A stretch of 53,848 nt of DNA from Pseudobutyrivibrio ruminis. GTDB lineage: Bacteria; Bacillota; Clostridia; Lachnospirales; Lachnospiraceae. Made by a program: the position numbers and the translations under genes. The notes beneath the pieces are model-generated. The model made no database searches. It had not been told where the DNA came from and was given only the letters and a program-made list of their open reading frames with translations. Shown here piece after piece: positions 17,378-25,162 of this stretch. How positions within the stretch are numbered: the stretch's first letter is position 1; the number at the start of each line of letters is the position of its first letter. The stretch lies in the NCBI GenBank assembly GCA_015057305.1, contig SVES01000019.1:2096-55943 (forward strand), in the 5' to 3' direction.

Positions 17378-19090
17378 TTAATCACCTTTCTTTGTTGCCA
17401 AGACCTTTCTCATATAGCAACCGTTATTAAAATGATTTACACATTCAGTACATCGTACACATTTTTCATCATCAATTTTGTATACAATATTAGAACCGAT
17501 TTCTGTGATAGAAATTGCATTATGCTTGCAAACACTCTCACAAGCCAAACACGCCATACACATCTGATATTTCGTAAGCTGGCATCTGACTTTTCCTTCT
17601 GCTGCAGTCATATTTTTACAACCTGCAAAATGATAATTTAAGATAGTAACTTTTAAATCTTTACTTCCAATTCGTCCACTTAATTTAAGAATTGGAACTC
17701 CTCGTAAGTTGATAACATACACTTCATTCAATCGTTTATTACCCATATCGAAATTAAGCTTTCCAAATGGTTTAAACAGTTCATATAAATCTTCTGAAAT
17801 AGGTCGTTTTAAGGCAAAATTTATAGCATTTTCTTCTAGCGCGCATGGTGTAAATTCAACCAATGCATTACCTGCATACGCGACACCATTTCCACCTTGT
17901 CGAGCTTTCCAAAATCCACCATCAACATAATTCTCTGCATCAGACTTCCCTATTTCCTTGGCAAAATCAATCAAAAGATTTCTAAAACGATTGTATTGTT
18001 CTGGCATATATATCCTTGATAAGCATTCAGACCATGTTCCATTGTTAGGACAACACCAACATCCAACTCTGGAATAGCCCAATCTATATGCATTATTGAA
18101 ATCTATTCCTGCAGTCAAAATATACAACCAGATATCGTAGTCCAACCAATCAATAACAGGCGAAATAGTCATTTGCTTTGTAATTTTTGGACTTTCAGAC
18201 TCTCGTTCATATTTACTTCTACTTGCTGACTCACTTCTCCTTATTCCATAAAAAGTAATTATTCTCTTTTGATTCTTAAATAGAGCTGTTATCTTTCGCT
18301 GAATTGAACCAGTCTTAAAAATAGTGCAGCACCATCGCATGACTCTGCTCGGCGGACCAATCAATTTACATAAATCCTCAAAGTCTTTTTCTTTATTTCT
18401 TGATGAAACAACAGGAGTTCCTTGATGATTTTTTTTAAACCTATTTACATATTCATAAGTTTCTGGAAACTCTAAGGTTGTATCGCCAAAAATATGCAAT
18501 ATTTTCGGATTTGCTAATGCTCTAGTAACTAAGTCTGCAGTAACTGTTGAATCCTTTCCTCCACTGAAAGATATAAACATTTCTTCAGGCTTAGCATCTT
18601 TACACGCACTGCGAATATATTCCATAGCTTCACTAATTAAATATTCATATCTACTTGAATTTGCCTTTATAAATTTTTCAATGTATTCATCAAAATACTG
18701 ATATGTATTAGCACTTTTATGCTTTTCAAGTTGAAGCCTTAAATCATCTGGATTCAAAGCATAAATGTCTTTCACAAACAGTTTTATTGGTTTACCATTT
18801 ACAAAGTATCTGTTACCTGAGCCATTCCACACTGAATCCTTTTGGTACTTAAATGGTTCACCTATTGCTATTTCAATAAGCAACCGTTCTTCTGGAAATA
18901 CTGGACGTAAATCTGTCGTTAAAGAATCACATGTATTTCCACAACATTCACAGACTGGCTCATATGTTGGAACATTACATTTACTGCACCAGAATATTTC
19001 TGATTTAACTAAAGACGCCCTCTGTCCACATACGGGACACTTACTTGTCTTGAGTTCAATATTATCTTTTTCACATCTATATATAATCAT
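17378..19090 (-). CDS. sspD: SspD-like PAPS-reductase/ATP-pyrophosphatase with FeS domains
   Basis: 570 residues. Order: two or three zinc-ribbon-like Cys clusters (CPVCG 18-22, WCSKC and CECCG 34-51), a linker, the PP-loop SFSGGKDS (174-181), then CC at 254-255 and CWCC (344-347), likely ligands of a DndC-like [4Fe-4S] cluster. At the C-terminus come two ferredoxin-type clusters: CxxCxxCxxxC at 511-521 and CxxCxxC plus a distal Cys at 544-558. It resembles DndC and would adenylate the DNA backbone phosphate and accept sulfur from SspA. The extra ferredoxin domain suggests an internal electron supply suited to an anaerobe. Its ATG overlaps the end of the small XRE gene by 14 bases. Confidence 0.9.
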   Translation of the reverse strand: MIIYRCEKDNIELKTSKCPVCGQRASLVKSEIFWCSKCNVPTYEPVCECCGNTCDSLTTDLRPVFPEERLLIEIAIGEPFKYQKDSVWNGSGNRYFVNGKPIKLFVKDIYALNPDDLRLQLEKHKSANTYQYFDEYIEKFIKANSSRYEYLISEAMEYIRSACKDAKPEEMFISFSGGKDSTVTADLVTRALANPKILHIFGDTTLEFPETYEYVNRFKKNHQGTPVVSSRNKEKDFEDLCKLIGPPSRVMRWCCTIFKTGSIQRKITALFKNQKRIITFYGIRRSESASRSKYERESESPKITKQMTISPVIDWLDYDIWLYILTAGIDFNNAYRLGYSRVGCWCCPNNGTWSECLSRIYMPEQYNRFRNLLIDFAKEIGKSDAENYVDGGFWKARQGGNGVAYAGNALVEFTPCALEENAINFALKRPISEDLYELFKPFGKLNFDMGNKRLNEVYVINLRGVPILKLSGRIGSKDLKVTILNYHFAGCKNMTAAEGKVRCQLTKYQMCMACLACESVCKHNAISITEIGSNIVYKIDDEKCVRCTECVNHFNNGCYMRKVLATKKGD

Positions 19091-19280
19091 GATATCTTTC
19101 CACCAATTCTTCTGGTCGCACCCTTAGGTATGAACATACTTCAAGCATTTCCTGGCTCGAGAGAACATGTGTAGAATTAATATCAAGTTTGCAAATATCT
19201 ATTTTAGTATCCAACGCCACTTGTTCTAATGATATTTTGCTATCGTATATATACTTTGCTATAGCTCTTGAAATTTCCAT
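19077..19280 (-). CDS. Small XRE-like helix-turn-helix protein leading the ssp operon
   Basis: 67 residues. The pattern ISRAIAKYIYDSKISLEQVA, then LSSQEMLEVCSYLRVRPEELVE resembles a Cro/CI-type HTH domain, though the second and third helices are weak. The start at 19280 is taken because AGGAAG lies four bases upstream; the frame extends further to 19361 across the promoter. It overlaps the sspD start by 14 bases, so it is the first gene of the ssp transcript and translation is probably coupled. It may repress the operon or keep its level tied to SspD. It is small enough to be missed by automated annotation. Confidence 0.7.
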   Translation of the reverse strand: MEISRAIAKYIYDSKISLEQVALDTKIDICKLDINSTHVLSSQEMLEVCSYLRVRPEELVERYHDYI

Positions 19281-19332
19281 TATTCTTCCTAAAAACGCAA
19301 TTATTTTCTCGAATACAGAGAGTACTAGTTTT

Positions 19333-19361
19333 ATTATATTCTTTATAAACAAGAGTTTCAA
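19333..19361 (-). promoter_or_regulatory. Promoter of the ssp operon
   Basis: On the minus strand TTGAAA (19361-19356), exactly 17 bases, then the consensus TATAAT (19338-19333). The inferred leader to the XRE start is about 45 bases. Confidence 0.8.
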
Positions 19362-19401
19362 TCGAACAATTCTAGGTTATAGAGAAGTTTTACATATTTA
19401 A

Positions 19402-19431
19402 TTGACTGACTATATTTTTCTGTTTTATCAT
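19402..19431 (+). promoter_or_regulatory. Candidate promoter of the divergent XRE regulator
   Basis: TTGACT near 19402, then 18 bases, then TATCAT (5 of 6 to consensus). It is about 40 bases from the regulator start and 41 bases from the ssp -35, so a regulator bound between could control both. Confidence 0.5.
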
Positions 19432-19471
19432 CAGATTGAAAGAAATTAAAAGATATAATAATGGAGAAATG

Positions 19472-19807
19472 ATGAAAAACGAAAGAATTGGGGCTATACT
19501 AAGATACTATAGAAAAGTTAATAATCTATCTGTCGCAGATGTTGTAAAGAAACTTGAAAGAGAAGATACTATTGTTGCTGAAAAAACTATATATGGATGG
19601 GAGAACTCCCAAACTCAACCAGACGCTGATAATTTGCTTAAATTATGTAAGATATACCATATTGATGATGTACTTTCTTCCTTTGAATATCTTCCTACAG
19701 AAACTACACCAATTCGACTTACTGAATTTGAAGAAAGATTAATAAAAAGATATCGTGACAAGCCAGAATATCATAATGCAATTAAAAAACTTTTAGACTT
19801 AGACTAG
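19472..19807 (+). CDS. XRE-family transcriptional regulator, divergent from ssp
   Basis: 111 residues. The N-terminal HTH domain is clear: RIGAILRYYRKVNNLSVADV, IVAEKTIYGWENSQTQPDAD, then LLKLCKIYHIDDV. A short C-terminal helical region follows (LTEFEERLIKRYRDKPEYHN). The start at 19472 is preferred over the TTG at 19436 because GGAG lies eight bases before it; an adjacent ATG at 19469 is possible. The divergent placement to the ssp operon, a shared 190-base gap and its own terminator make it the probable regulator of the island. The domain plan resembles phage and mobile-element repressors. Confidence 0.88.
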   Translation: MKNERIGAILRYYRKVNNLSVADVVKKLEREDTIVAEKTIYGWENSQTQPDADNLLKLCKIYHIDDVLSSFEYLPTETTPIRLTEFEERLIKRYRDKPEYHNAIKKLLDLD

Positions 19808-19837
19808 GCTCCTTCTTCTTTGGAAGGAGCCTTTTAA
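19807..19837 (+). terminator. Terminator of the XRE regulator
   Basis: The perfect 9-bp stem GGCTCCTTC/GAAGGAGCC with a 7-base loop is followed by TTTT. It overlaps the stop codon. Confidence 0.92.
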
Positions 19838-19894
19838 AAAATTTAATAAAATTTATATCGTTTTAGTGCAATCCATGGTAAGAAGATGGAAACT

Positions 19895-19923
19895 AAGAAG
19901 GGCTGCAACCTACAGCCCTTCTT
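19895..19923 (-). terminator. Hairpin over the stop codon of the J-domain gene
   Basis: The perfect 11-bp stem AAGAAGGGCTG/CAGCCCTTCTT with a 7-base loop contains the end of the coding sequence and the stop codon. The minus-strand tail is AGTTTCC, so termination strength is uncertain. Confidence 0.7.
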
Positions 19924-20845
19924 TAGCATACTTTTCAAGCAACTCATCTATCTTTCGATTGGTATTATCAATCGCTGAATTTTGGTCTTCGATAAGTTTT
20001 ACCCACAAATCTATTTCTGCGTATTTTTTGCGAGACCTAGTAGCCTTGGCATTGTCAGCTACCACTATCTTTACCTGAGCTTTCTTTTGCTCAAACAGAG
20101 GAATGATTACATAATACAGCCTATCATCCTTGAAGCTGAGGTAGCCAGCGATTTGGCCCCCATTGTTACGTAGATATAGCCTGTGGTTTGATACACCAGC
20201 TGGATATAAAAAGCTTCCTGCCTTTGGCACAGGCACATTCGGCTCAAGCTCTACCATTGCATCTATTTTATAAGCACTGGCATCCATTACCGCCAATTCA
20301 TTCAGAGTGAGAGTGCTGTCAATAAACTGCCCTGTGAGCAAATATGTAATATCTGCCAGATACTTTTGTTTTATTACTGCTGGAGGCTCAAAAAACAAAG
20401 TAGGTCTTGCATTATCCAGCAGCTCCTTACTAGTCTCATAAAGACTCTTTAGGAATAATGAAAACTCCTCATCCTTTGACCACACATACTTGCCTCTGGC
20501 AATCTCTATAGTGCCGATACTTTCTCCCTCATAGTCCTCTACCTCATGAAGAATGGGGCGGACACAATATGCGTTTTTATTTTCCTTCGCATTCCAGTTT
20601 TTTGTTTTGGTAGACCTTTTTGTTGCAGGCCTCTTTTGGGTGTTATGATGTTTATCATGACCCACATCAAAGTCCTTCATTATCACTTCATAGGCTGTAT
20701 TAATTTTTGCTGCCAGCTCACTATCATCAGACTCACTATTATCAGGATGATATTCATGCATCAACTTTCTATATTTTCTTTTAACGGTCCTGGCCTCCTC
20801 AGTGCCATCCAACCCCAGGATTTTTAATGCCCTACTTTTATTCAT
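19910..20845 (-). CDS. J-domain protein of unknown function
   Basis: 311 residues. The N-terminal J domain (about 1-60) has HPD at 33-35, giving an Hsp70 partner role. A basic low-complexity linker follows (about 62-90), then a domain I do not recognise (about 95-270), rich in beta strands with several Tyr and hydrophobic residues. A C-terminal amphipathic coil follows (KLIEDQNSAIDNTNRKIDEL). There is no zinc finger or standard DnaJ substrate domain. It is separated from hypA by a terminator, so it is probably expressed alone. Its closeness to the ssp island may be coincidental. Confidence 0.78.
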   Translation of the reverse strand: MNKSRALKILGLDGTEEARTVKRKYRKLMHEYHPDNSESDDSELAAKINTAYEVIMKDFDVGHDKHHNTQKRPATKRSTKTKNWNAKENKNAYCVRPILHEVEDYEGESIGTIEIARGKYVWSKDEEFSLFLKSLYETSKELLDNARPTLFFEPPAVIKQKYLADITYLLTGQFIDSTLTLNELAVMDASAYKIDAMVELEPNVPVPKAGSFLYPAGVSNHRLYLRNNGGQIAGYLSFKDDRLYYVIIPLFEQKKAQVKIVVADNAKATRSRKKYAEIDLWVKLIEDQNSAIDNTNRKIDELLEKYAKEGL

Positions 20846-20867
20846 TAATATCTATCTGCTCCATCGT

Positions 20868-20898
20868 TAAAAATCGCCACGGCATTACCGTGGCGATT
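20868..20898 (-). terminator. Terminator after the second hypA
   Basis: The perfect 11-bp stem AATCGCCACGG/CCGTGGCGATT with a 5-base loop is followed by TTTAA on the minus strand. Confidence 0.9.
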
Positions 20899-20901
20899 CT
20901 A

Positions 20902-21246
20902 CTAATCCGCTATAACTTCCTTTAGTATAACTTCATTTCCTGTGACAAGATATGTGTTGCCACTGCCACAATGTGGACAAGTTTTACCATGGGCAACTGT
21001 CTCGTACTCCTGCTTACAATCCTCACAGAAGGTCACAGCCTTAATTGTTTCGCAAGTAAGCTTGCTGCCCTCCAGTCTTGGGTACTTTTTGGCATTCCAA
21101 GCCCAACAATCAATCAAATAATCTGGAATAACTGTGGAAACCTCGCCAATTGAGAGCACTACCTCATTGATGTGCTCAGCGTTGTTCTCAATAGCAACTT
21201 CCTCTACCTGTTTCGCTACATGAAACACAATACCTAATTCATGCAT
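20902..21246 (-). CDS. hypA: HypA-type nickel metallochaperone, second copy
   Basis: 114 residues with the Met-His-Glu nickel motif and two CxxC zinc pairs (CEDC, CPHC). It is clearly divergent from the copy at 14-355; for example it has IDCWAWNAKKY where that one has EEYLQVMSEG. It follows the 960-residue FeS/flavin oxidoreductase on the same strand across a palindromic gap. No hydrogenase structural genes are visible, so it may serve an unlinked [NiFe] enzyme or have been adapted to another role next to the oxidoreductase. Confidence 0.9.
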   Translation of the reverse strand: MHELGIVFHVAKQVEEVAIENNAEHINEVVLSIGEVSTVIPDYLIDCWAWNAKKYPRLEGSKLTCETIKAVTFCEDCKQEYETVAHGKTCPHCGSGNTYLVTGNEVILKEVIAD

Positions 21247-21269
21247 TATTTATACTTCCTCTCTAATAA

Positions 21270-21432
21270 AGCCCGCCCTTAAATACAAAACCTTCTAGTT
21301 TTCCGTGCTCCCGCAAGCCATCTCCCATCGGAGCCAAGGAAACCTCCCTAAAGGGTCCCTCCTTAACTCCATGGGGCCCTCTTGCTCGCGCTTGCCTAGG
21401 TTGAGCTGGTTTTGTATACAGGGCTCATTAAA
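21270..21432. repeat. Long palindromic element D
   Basis: An imperfect inverted repeat filling the 196-base gap between the oxidoreductase and hypA. The outer arms TAATAAAGCCC...ATACAAAACC (from about 21273) and GGTTTTGTAT...GGGCTCATTA (to about 21429) pair with small internal mismatches. The centre is unusually GC-rich for the region and contains GGGTCCC and GGGGCCC blocks able to form smaller hairpins. Its sequence is unrelated to elements A, B and C. There is no coding potential of note. Confidence 0.65.
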
Positions 21433-21442
21433 AGCTTAAAGT

Positions 21443-24325
21443 CTATTTGTGAGACTTTTTATACGCCTTGTGTTCACGTTCCGCCTGTTTTTCTGCTTCG
21501 CTCTTGCGAGAGAAGGCAATTTTAGCGGCACGTTTAACTGCATATGCGCCGATATGCTTGAATTTATCCTCCGATTTAACCATGTGTGTGCACTCAGGAT
21601 GAGTTCTGTGAAGGTGGATTGCGTCAAATGCACACTTTGTTGTGCAGACACCACATCCGATACACTTATTCTCATCAACTACAGAAGCACCGCACTTTAG
21701 GCAACGACTAGCCTCAGCCTTTACCTGCTCCTCTGTTAATGTAAGGTGAGCATCTCGGAAGGAATTCTTCATATCAATGCTTGTATCTATAGCTGGCTCA
21801 TTGCGACCTGCTGTGTCATATTCTTCCACAAGAATGTTGTCCTTGTCAAGCTCAATAAAATCTCTGCGATTCTTTCCAATTGTCATTGAGCAACCTGGCT
21901 GTACAAATCTATGTAGAGAATCAGCAGCACACTTTCCTGCCTCAATAGCATCAATTGCAAACTTAGGACCAGAATAAACATCACCACCAACAAATATATC
22001 TGGCTGTGCTGTCTGGTATGTAAGCTTGTCCGCAACAGGATAATTGCCATGCCAAAACTCTACCTTTTCTTTTCCAGCACCAAGGAGGCCGCCCCACTCA
22101 ATTCCCTGACCGATAGCAAAGATTATATGCTTGCACTCTACAGTCTTTGTATCATTTTCATCATATTGAGGATTAAATTTTCCTTCTGCATCAAATACTG
22201 ATATGCACTTTTTAAATACAATACCACATACATTTCCCTCTGAATCTTTGAGAACTTCCTTTGGACCCCAACCATTGTTGATTGCAATATTCTCTTCAAG
22301 TGTCTCAGTGATTTCTGAGTTGTTAGCTGGCATCTCACCTCTTGACTCAAGACAGAACATCTGTGGGTTGCCAGCACCAAATCTAGCAGCTGTACGTACG
22401 CAGTCGATAGCTACGTTACCACCACCCACAACTACTACGTTACCATCCATCTTCTGGCTCTGATTCTCAAGTGCCTTATGAAGGAATGTAACGGCGATGT
22501 CGATACCAGACTTTGCGTCTGTTCCAGGGATTGGTGGAATCTTGCCGCCCTGGCAACCGATTGCAATATAGAATGCCTTGTAGCCCTGGTCACGAAGCTC
22601 ATCAAGAGTGATATCCTTACCAACCTCTACGTTACACTTAATCTCTACGCCCAGCTGACGGATAACATCAATTTCAGCCTCAACTACATCCTTCTCAAGC
22701 TTCCAGGTTGGGATACCCCATGTGAGCATACCACCTGGACGACTGTTCTTTTCAAATACTGTTGGCTTATAACCCTTAGTTGCAAGGTAGTAAGCACATG
22801 AAAGACCTGCAGGGCCTGAGCCGATGATTGCAATCTTGTCATCCCACTGAGTTAAGCGGTTTGAAGGGATGTCGATTGGGGGAATATATCTTGTCTCTGC
22901 GTGTAAATCACGCTCAGCAATAAACTTCTTGATATCATCGATAGCAACTGGTGCATCGATAGTACCACGTGTACAAGCAGCCTCACATCTCTTGTTACAT
23001 ACGCGACCGCAGATAGCTGGGAACGGGTTATCCTTCTTTATGAGTGCAAGTGCATCATCATAGCGGCCATTCTTTGCCATGTTTACATAACCCTGAACAG
23101 ATACGTGTGCAGGACATGCTACCTTACATGGAGCTGTACCTGTGTCGTAGCAGTTCTTACGGTTGTTGTCACGATAATCCTCGTCATATTTATCCTTGCC
23201 CCAGTGAACTCTGTCTGGAAGAACTACCTTTGGATACTCTACCTGTGAGCCGTCCTTCTTGCAAAGCTTCTGACCAAGCTTAACTGCGCCAGCTGGGCAG
23301 TACTCTACGCACTTACCACAAGCTACACACTTCTCGGCCTCAACATGAGCTGTGTAAGCAGAGCGTGACATATTAGGTGTATTAAAAAGCTGTGATGTAC
23401 GAAGTGCGTTACAAATGTTTACGTTACAGTTGCAAAGACCAAAAATCTTGTTTTCCCCATCTATGTTTGTAATCTGGTGAACGTAACCAAGTGTCTCAGC
23501 ACGCTCAACGATACGCATAGCCTCCTCATATGTGATATCGTGCCCCTTGCCCGTCTCACGGCAGTAGTCAGCGAAGTCACCAAGGCCGATACACCAGTTC
23601 ATTTCGTCATCGCCACAGCCCTCTTCAAGACAAGCACGTGATACACGACATGAACACTGACCTACACCGATATGACCTTCGTATTTTTTGAGCCAATATG
23701 AAATCTGCTCAAGATCCACCTTTTCATTTTCAAACTCAATAGCCTTTTCCACAGGAATGACGTGCATACCTACACCAGCACCACCTGGTGGGATAAGGTG
23801 TGTAAGACCATCAAGTGGAATATATGTCATTCTCTCAAAGAATGATGCAACAGCTGGATGCTGCTTAATTCTATTATTTGAACGCTCACCTGGAACTGAC
23901 TCTTCCATGTTGAAAAGCTCTGCAGAACCTGGAACAAAGATTGGAAGCACATATCTTCTCTCAGACTGTGGTGCTGTACGTCCGTTGTGATCGTAGTGAT
24001 TACCATAGTCGTACTCCAAGAGACCGATGTATGACATATCATCAAGTAACTTCTGGAAAGCCTCTTTATCCTTAGCCTTCTCAGGATTCATTTTGCAGAG
24101 ATCCTCGAATGTATAGTGATGGCGAACCTTCATTGTAAGGCCAACCTCTGCCATCTCCTCTGTTACGATTTCTGCAAGGCCCCAATATTCTGGATCCTCT
24201 ACCTTTACGCCAAACATCTTGTGTGGCATAACATCTGTAATTTTTCTTCCAAGCGCGATAATCTTCTTGCTTGGCTCCTTATCATGCATGTGTGGTGGCA
24301 TGATAGCTTTACTCATTTCTGGCAT
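21443..24325 (-). CDS. GltD-like NAD(P)/FAD oxidoreductase with multiple FeS clusters
   Basis: 960 residues. Order: an N-terminal region with a Cys-rich module (CSCRVSRAC 224-232, a second CNC...C at 298-305), a ferredoxin cluster CVACGKCVEYCP (333-344), a GltD/DPYD-type helical FeS domain (CKVACPAHVSVQGYV, then CGRVCNKRCEAAC), the FAD site IAIIGSGPAGLSC (498-510), an NADP-type site VVVVGGGNVAIDC (about 630), and a C-terminal CLKCG plus CIGCGVCTTKC. It probably moves electrons between NAD(P)H and a ferredoxin or another FeS partner. The fusion with extra FeS modules and the neighbouring hypA suggest a link to H2 or ferredoxin metabolism rather than glutamate synthesis. RBS GGGAG. Physiological substrate unknown. 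Confidence 0.85.
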   Translation of the reverse strand: MPEMSKAIMPPHMHDKEPSKKIIALGRKITDVMPHKMFGVKVEDPEYWGLAEIVTEEMAEVGLTMKVRHHYTFEDLCKMNPEKAKDKEAFQKLLDDMSYIGLLEYDYGNHYDHNGRTAPQSERRYVLPIFVPGSAELFNMEESVPGERSNNRIKQHPAVASFFERMTYIPLDGLTHLIPPGGAGVGMHVIPVEKAIEFENEKVDLEQISYWLKKYEGHIGVGQCSCRVSRACLEEGCGDDEMNWCIGLGDFADYCRETGKGHDITYEEAMRIVERAETLGYVHQITNIDGENKIFGLCNCNVNICNALRTSQLFNTPNMSRSAYTAHVEAEKCVACGKCVEYCPAGAVKLGQKLCKKDGSQVEYPKVVLPDRVHWGKDKYDEDYRDNNRKNCYDTGTAPCKVACPAHVSVQGYVNMAKNGRYDDALALIKKDNPFPAICGRVCNKRCEAACTRGTIDAPVAIDDIKKFIAERDLHAETRYIPPIDIPSNRLTQWDDKIAIIGSGPAGLSCAYYLATKGYKPTVFEKNSRPGGMLTWGIPTWKLEKDVVEAEIDVIRQLGVEIKCNVEVGKDITLDELRDQGYKAFYIAIGCQGGKIPPIPGTDAKSGIDIAVTFLHKALENQSQKMDGNVVVVGGGNVAIDCVRTAARFGAGNPQMFCLESRGEMPANNSEITETLEENIAINNGWGPKEVLKDSEGNVCGIVFKKCISVFDAEGKFNPQYDENDTKTVECKHIIFAIGQGIEWGGLLGAGKEKVEFWHGNYPVADKLTYQTAQPDIFVGGDVYSGPKFAIDAIEAGKCAADSLHRFVQPGCSMTIGKNRRDFIELDKDNILVEEYDTAGRNEPAIDTSIDMKNSFRDAHLTLTEEQVKAEASRCLKCGASVVDENKCIGCGVCTTKCAFDAIHLHRTHPECTHMVKSEDKFKHIGAYAVKRAAKIAFSRKSEAEKQAEREHKAYKKSHK

Positions 24326-24426
24326 TATTAATTCTCCCTTATTATTATTTTCCCCAATTGATATTTTTTATCAATTAACTATTCTATACTAGCATACCCC
24401 TATGCTAGAAATAAATAATAAAGAAA

Positions 24427-24472
24427 AAGCCTTGGGAATTTTGGTCGTAGTATCCAAAATTTCCCAAGGCTT
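24427..24472 (-). terminator. Terminator of the yitT-udk operon
   Basis: An 18-19-bp stem (AAGCCTTGGGAA... and its complement, one bulged base) with a 9-base loop is followed by TTTTTC on the minus strand. It lies about 55 bases past the udk stop. The rest of this 201-base gap shows only AT-rich DNA. Confidence 0.92.
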
Positions 24473-24526
24473 CTATACCATAATGCACAAATTCCAAATG
24501 TGGCTTTTACGGGACAGAAAAAATCT

Positions 24527-25153
24527 TTATATTTCCACATGTAATTTTTTAGTCATATATGTAATAAGCATATCCAACCCCGCTTCATTCTCACCACCTC
24601 TAGGAATGATAATATCCGCATATTTCTTAGATGGCTCAACAAATTCCTCATGCATAGGCTTTACAGTCTCACTATACTGATCGAGTATTGATTCTATGCT
24701 TCTTCCTCTTTCGATCATATCACGCTTAATACGGCGCATAAGTCTCTCATCTGCATCGGTATCAACAAAAATCTTGATATCCATTAAATCTCTAAGTTCC
24801 TTGTTTTCAAGGATAAGAATTCCTTCCATAACAATGACAGTCTTAGGCTCTATGCGTATAGTTTGATCTGAACGATTATGATTTACATAATCATACACTG
24901 GCATATCAATTGGGTAGCCCTTAATAAGCTTTCTAACATCCTCTGCCATTCTGTCGGATTCAAATGAATCTGGATGATCATAATTAAGTCTACTTCTTTC
25001 CTCATAGCTCATATTAGGATGAGCCTTGTAGTAAGAATCGTGACTAATCACAGCAATATCTTCTCCAAAAAAATCCTGAAGCTTTTTAATAATTGTTGTC
25101 TTGCCTGATGCAGAGCCTCCTGCAACGCCAAGAACGCAAATTTTCTCTGACAT
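24527..25153 (-). CDS. udk: Uridine kinase
   Basis: 208 residues, standard size. The P-loop GVAGGSASGKTTI is at the N-terminus, followed by the family landmarks ISHDSYYK, YDHPDSF, MPVYDYVNHNR and VIVMEGILIL. It phosphorylates uridine (and cytidine) with NTP for pyrimidine salvage in the cytoplasm. It starts nine bases after the yitT stop and shares a strong terminator, so yitT-udk form an operon. The start ATG has AAGGAG upstream. Confidence 0.96.
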   Translation of the reverse strand: MSEKICVLGVAGGSASGKTTIIKKLQDFFGEDIAVISHDSYYKAHPNMSYEERSRLNYDHPDSFESDRMAEDVRKLIKGYPIDMPVYDYVNHNRSDQTIRIEPKTVIVMEGILILENKELRDLMDIKIFVDTDADERLMRRIKRDMIERGRSIESILDQYSETVKPMHEEFVEPSKKYADIIIPRGGENEAGLDMLITYMTKKLHVEI

Positions 25154-25162
25154 AAATACTCC

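Noticed and set aside
9521..19090. Dnd-type (DndABCDE-FGH) phosphorothioation or BREX
   Set aside because: The DUF4007 protein, SspC-type ATPase and DUF262/DUF1524 effector are Ssp parts. No DndB, DndD, DndE, DndFGH, PglX, PglZ or methylase is present.
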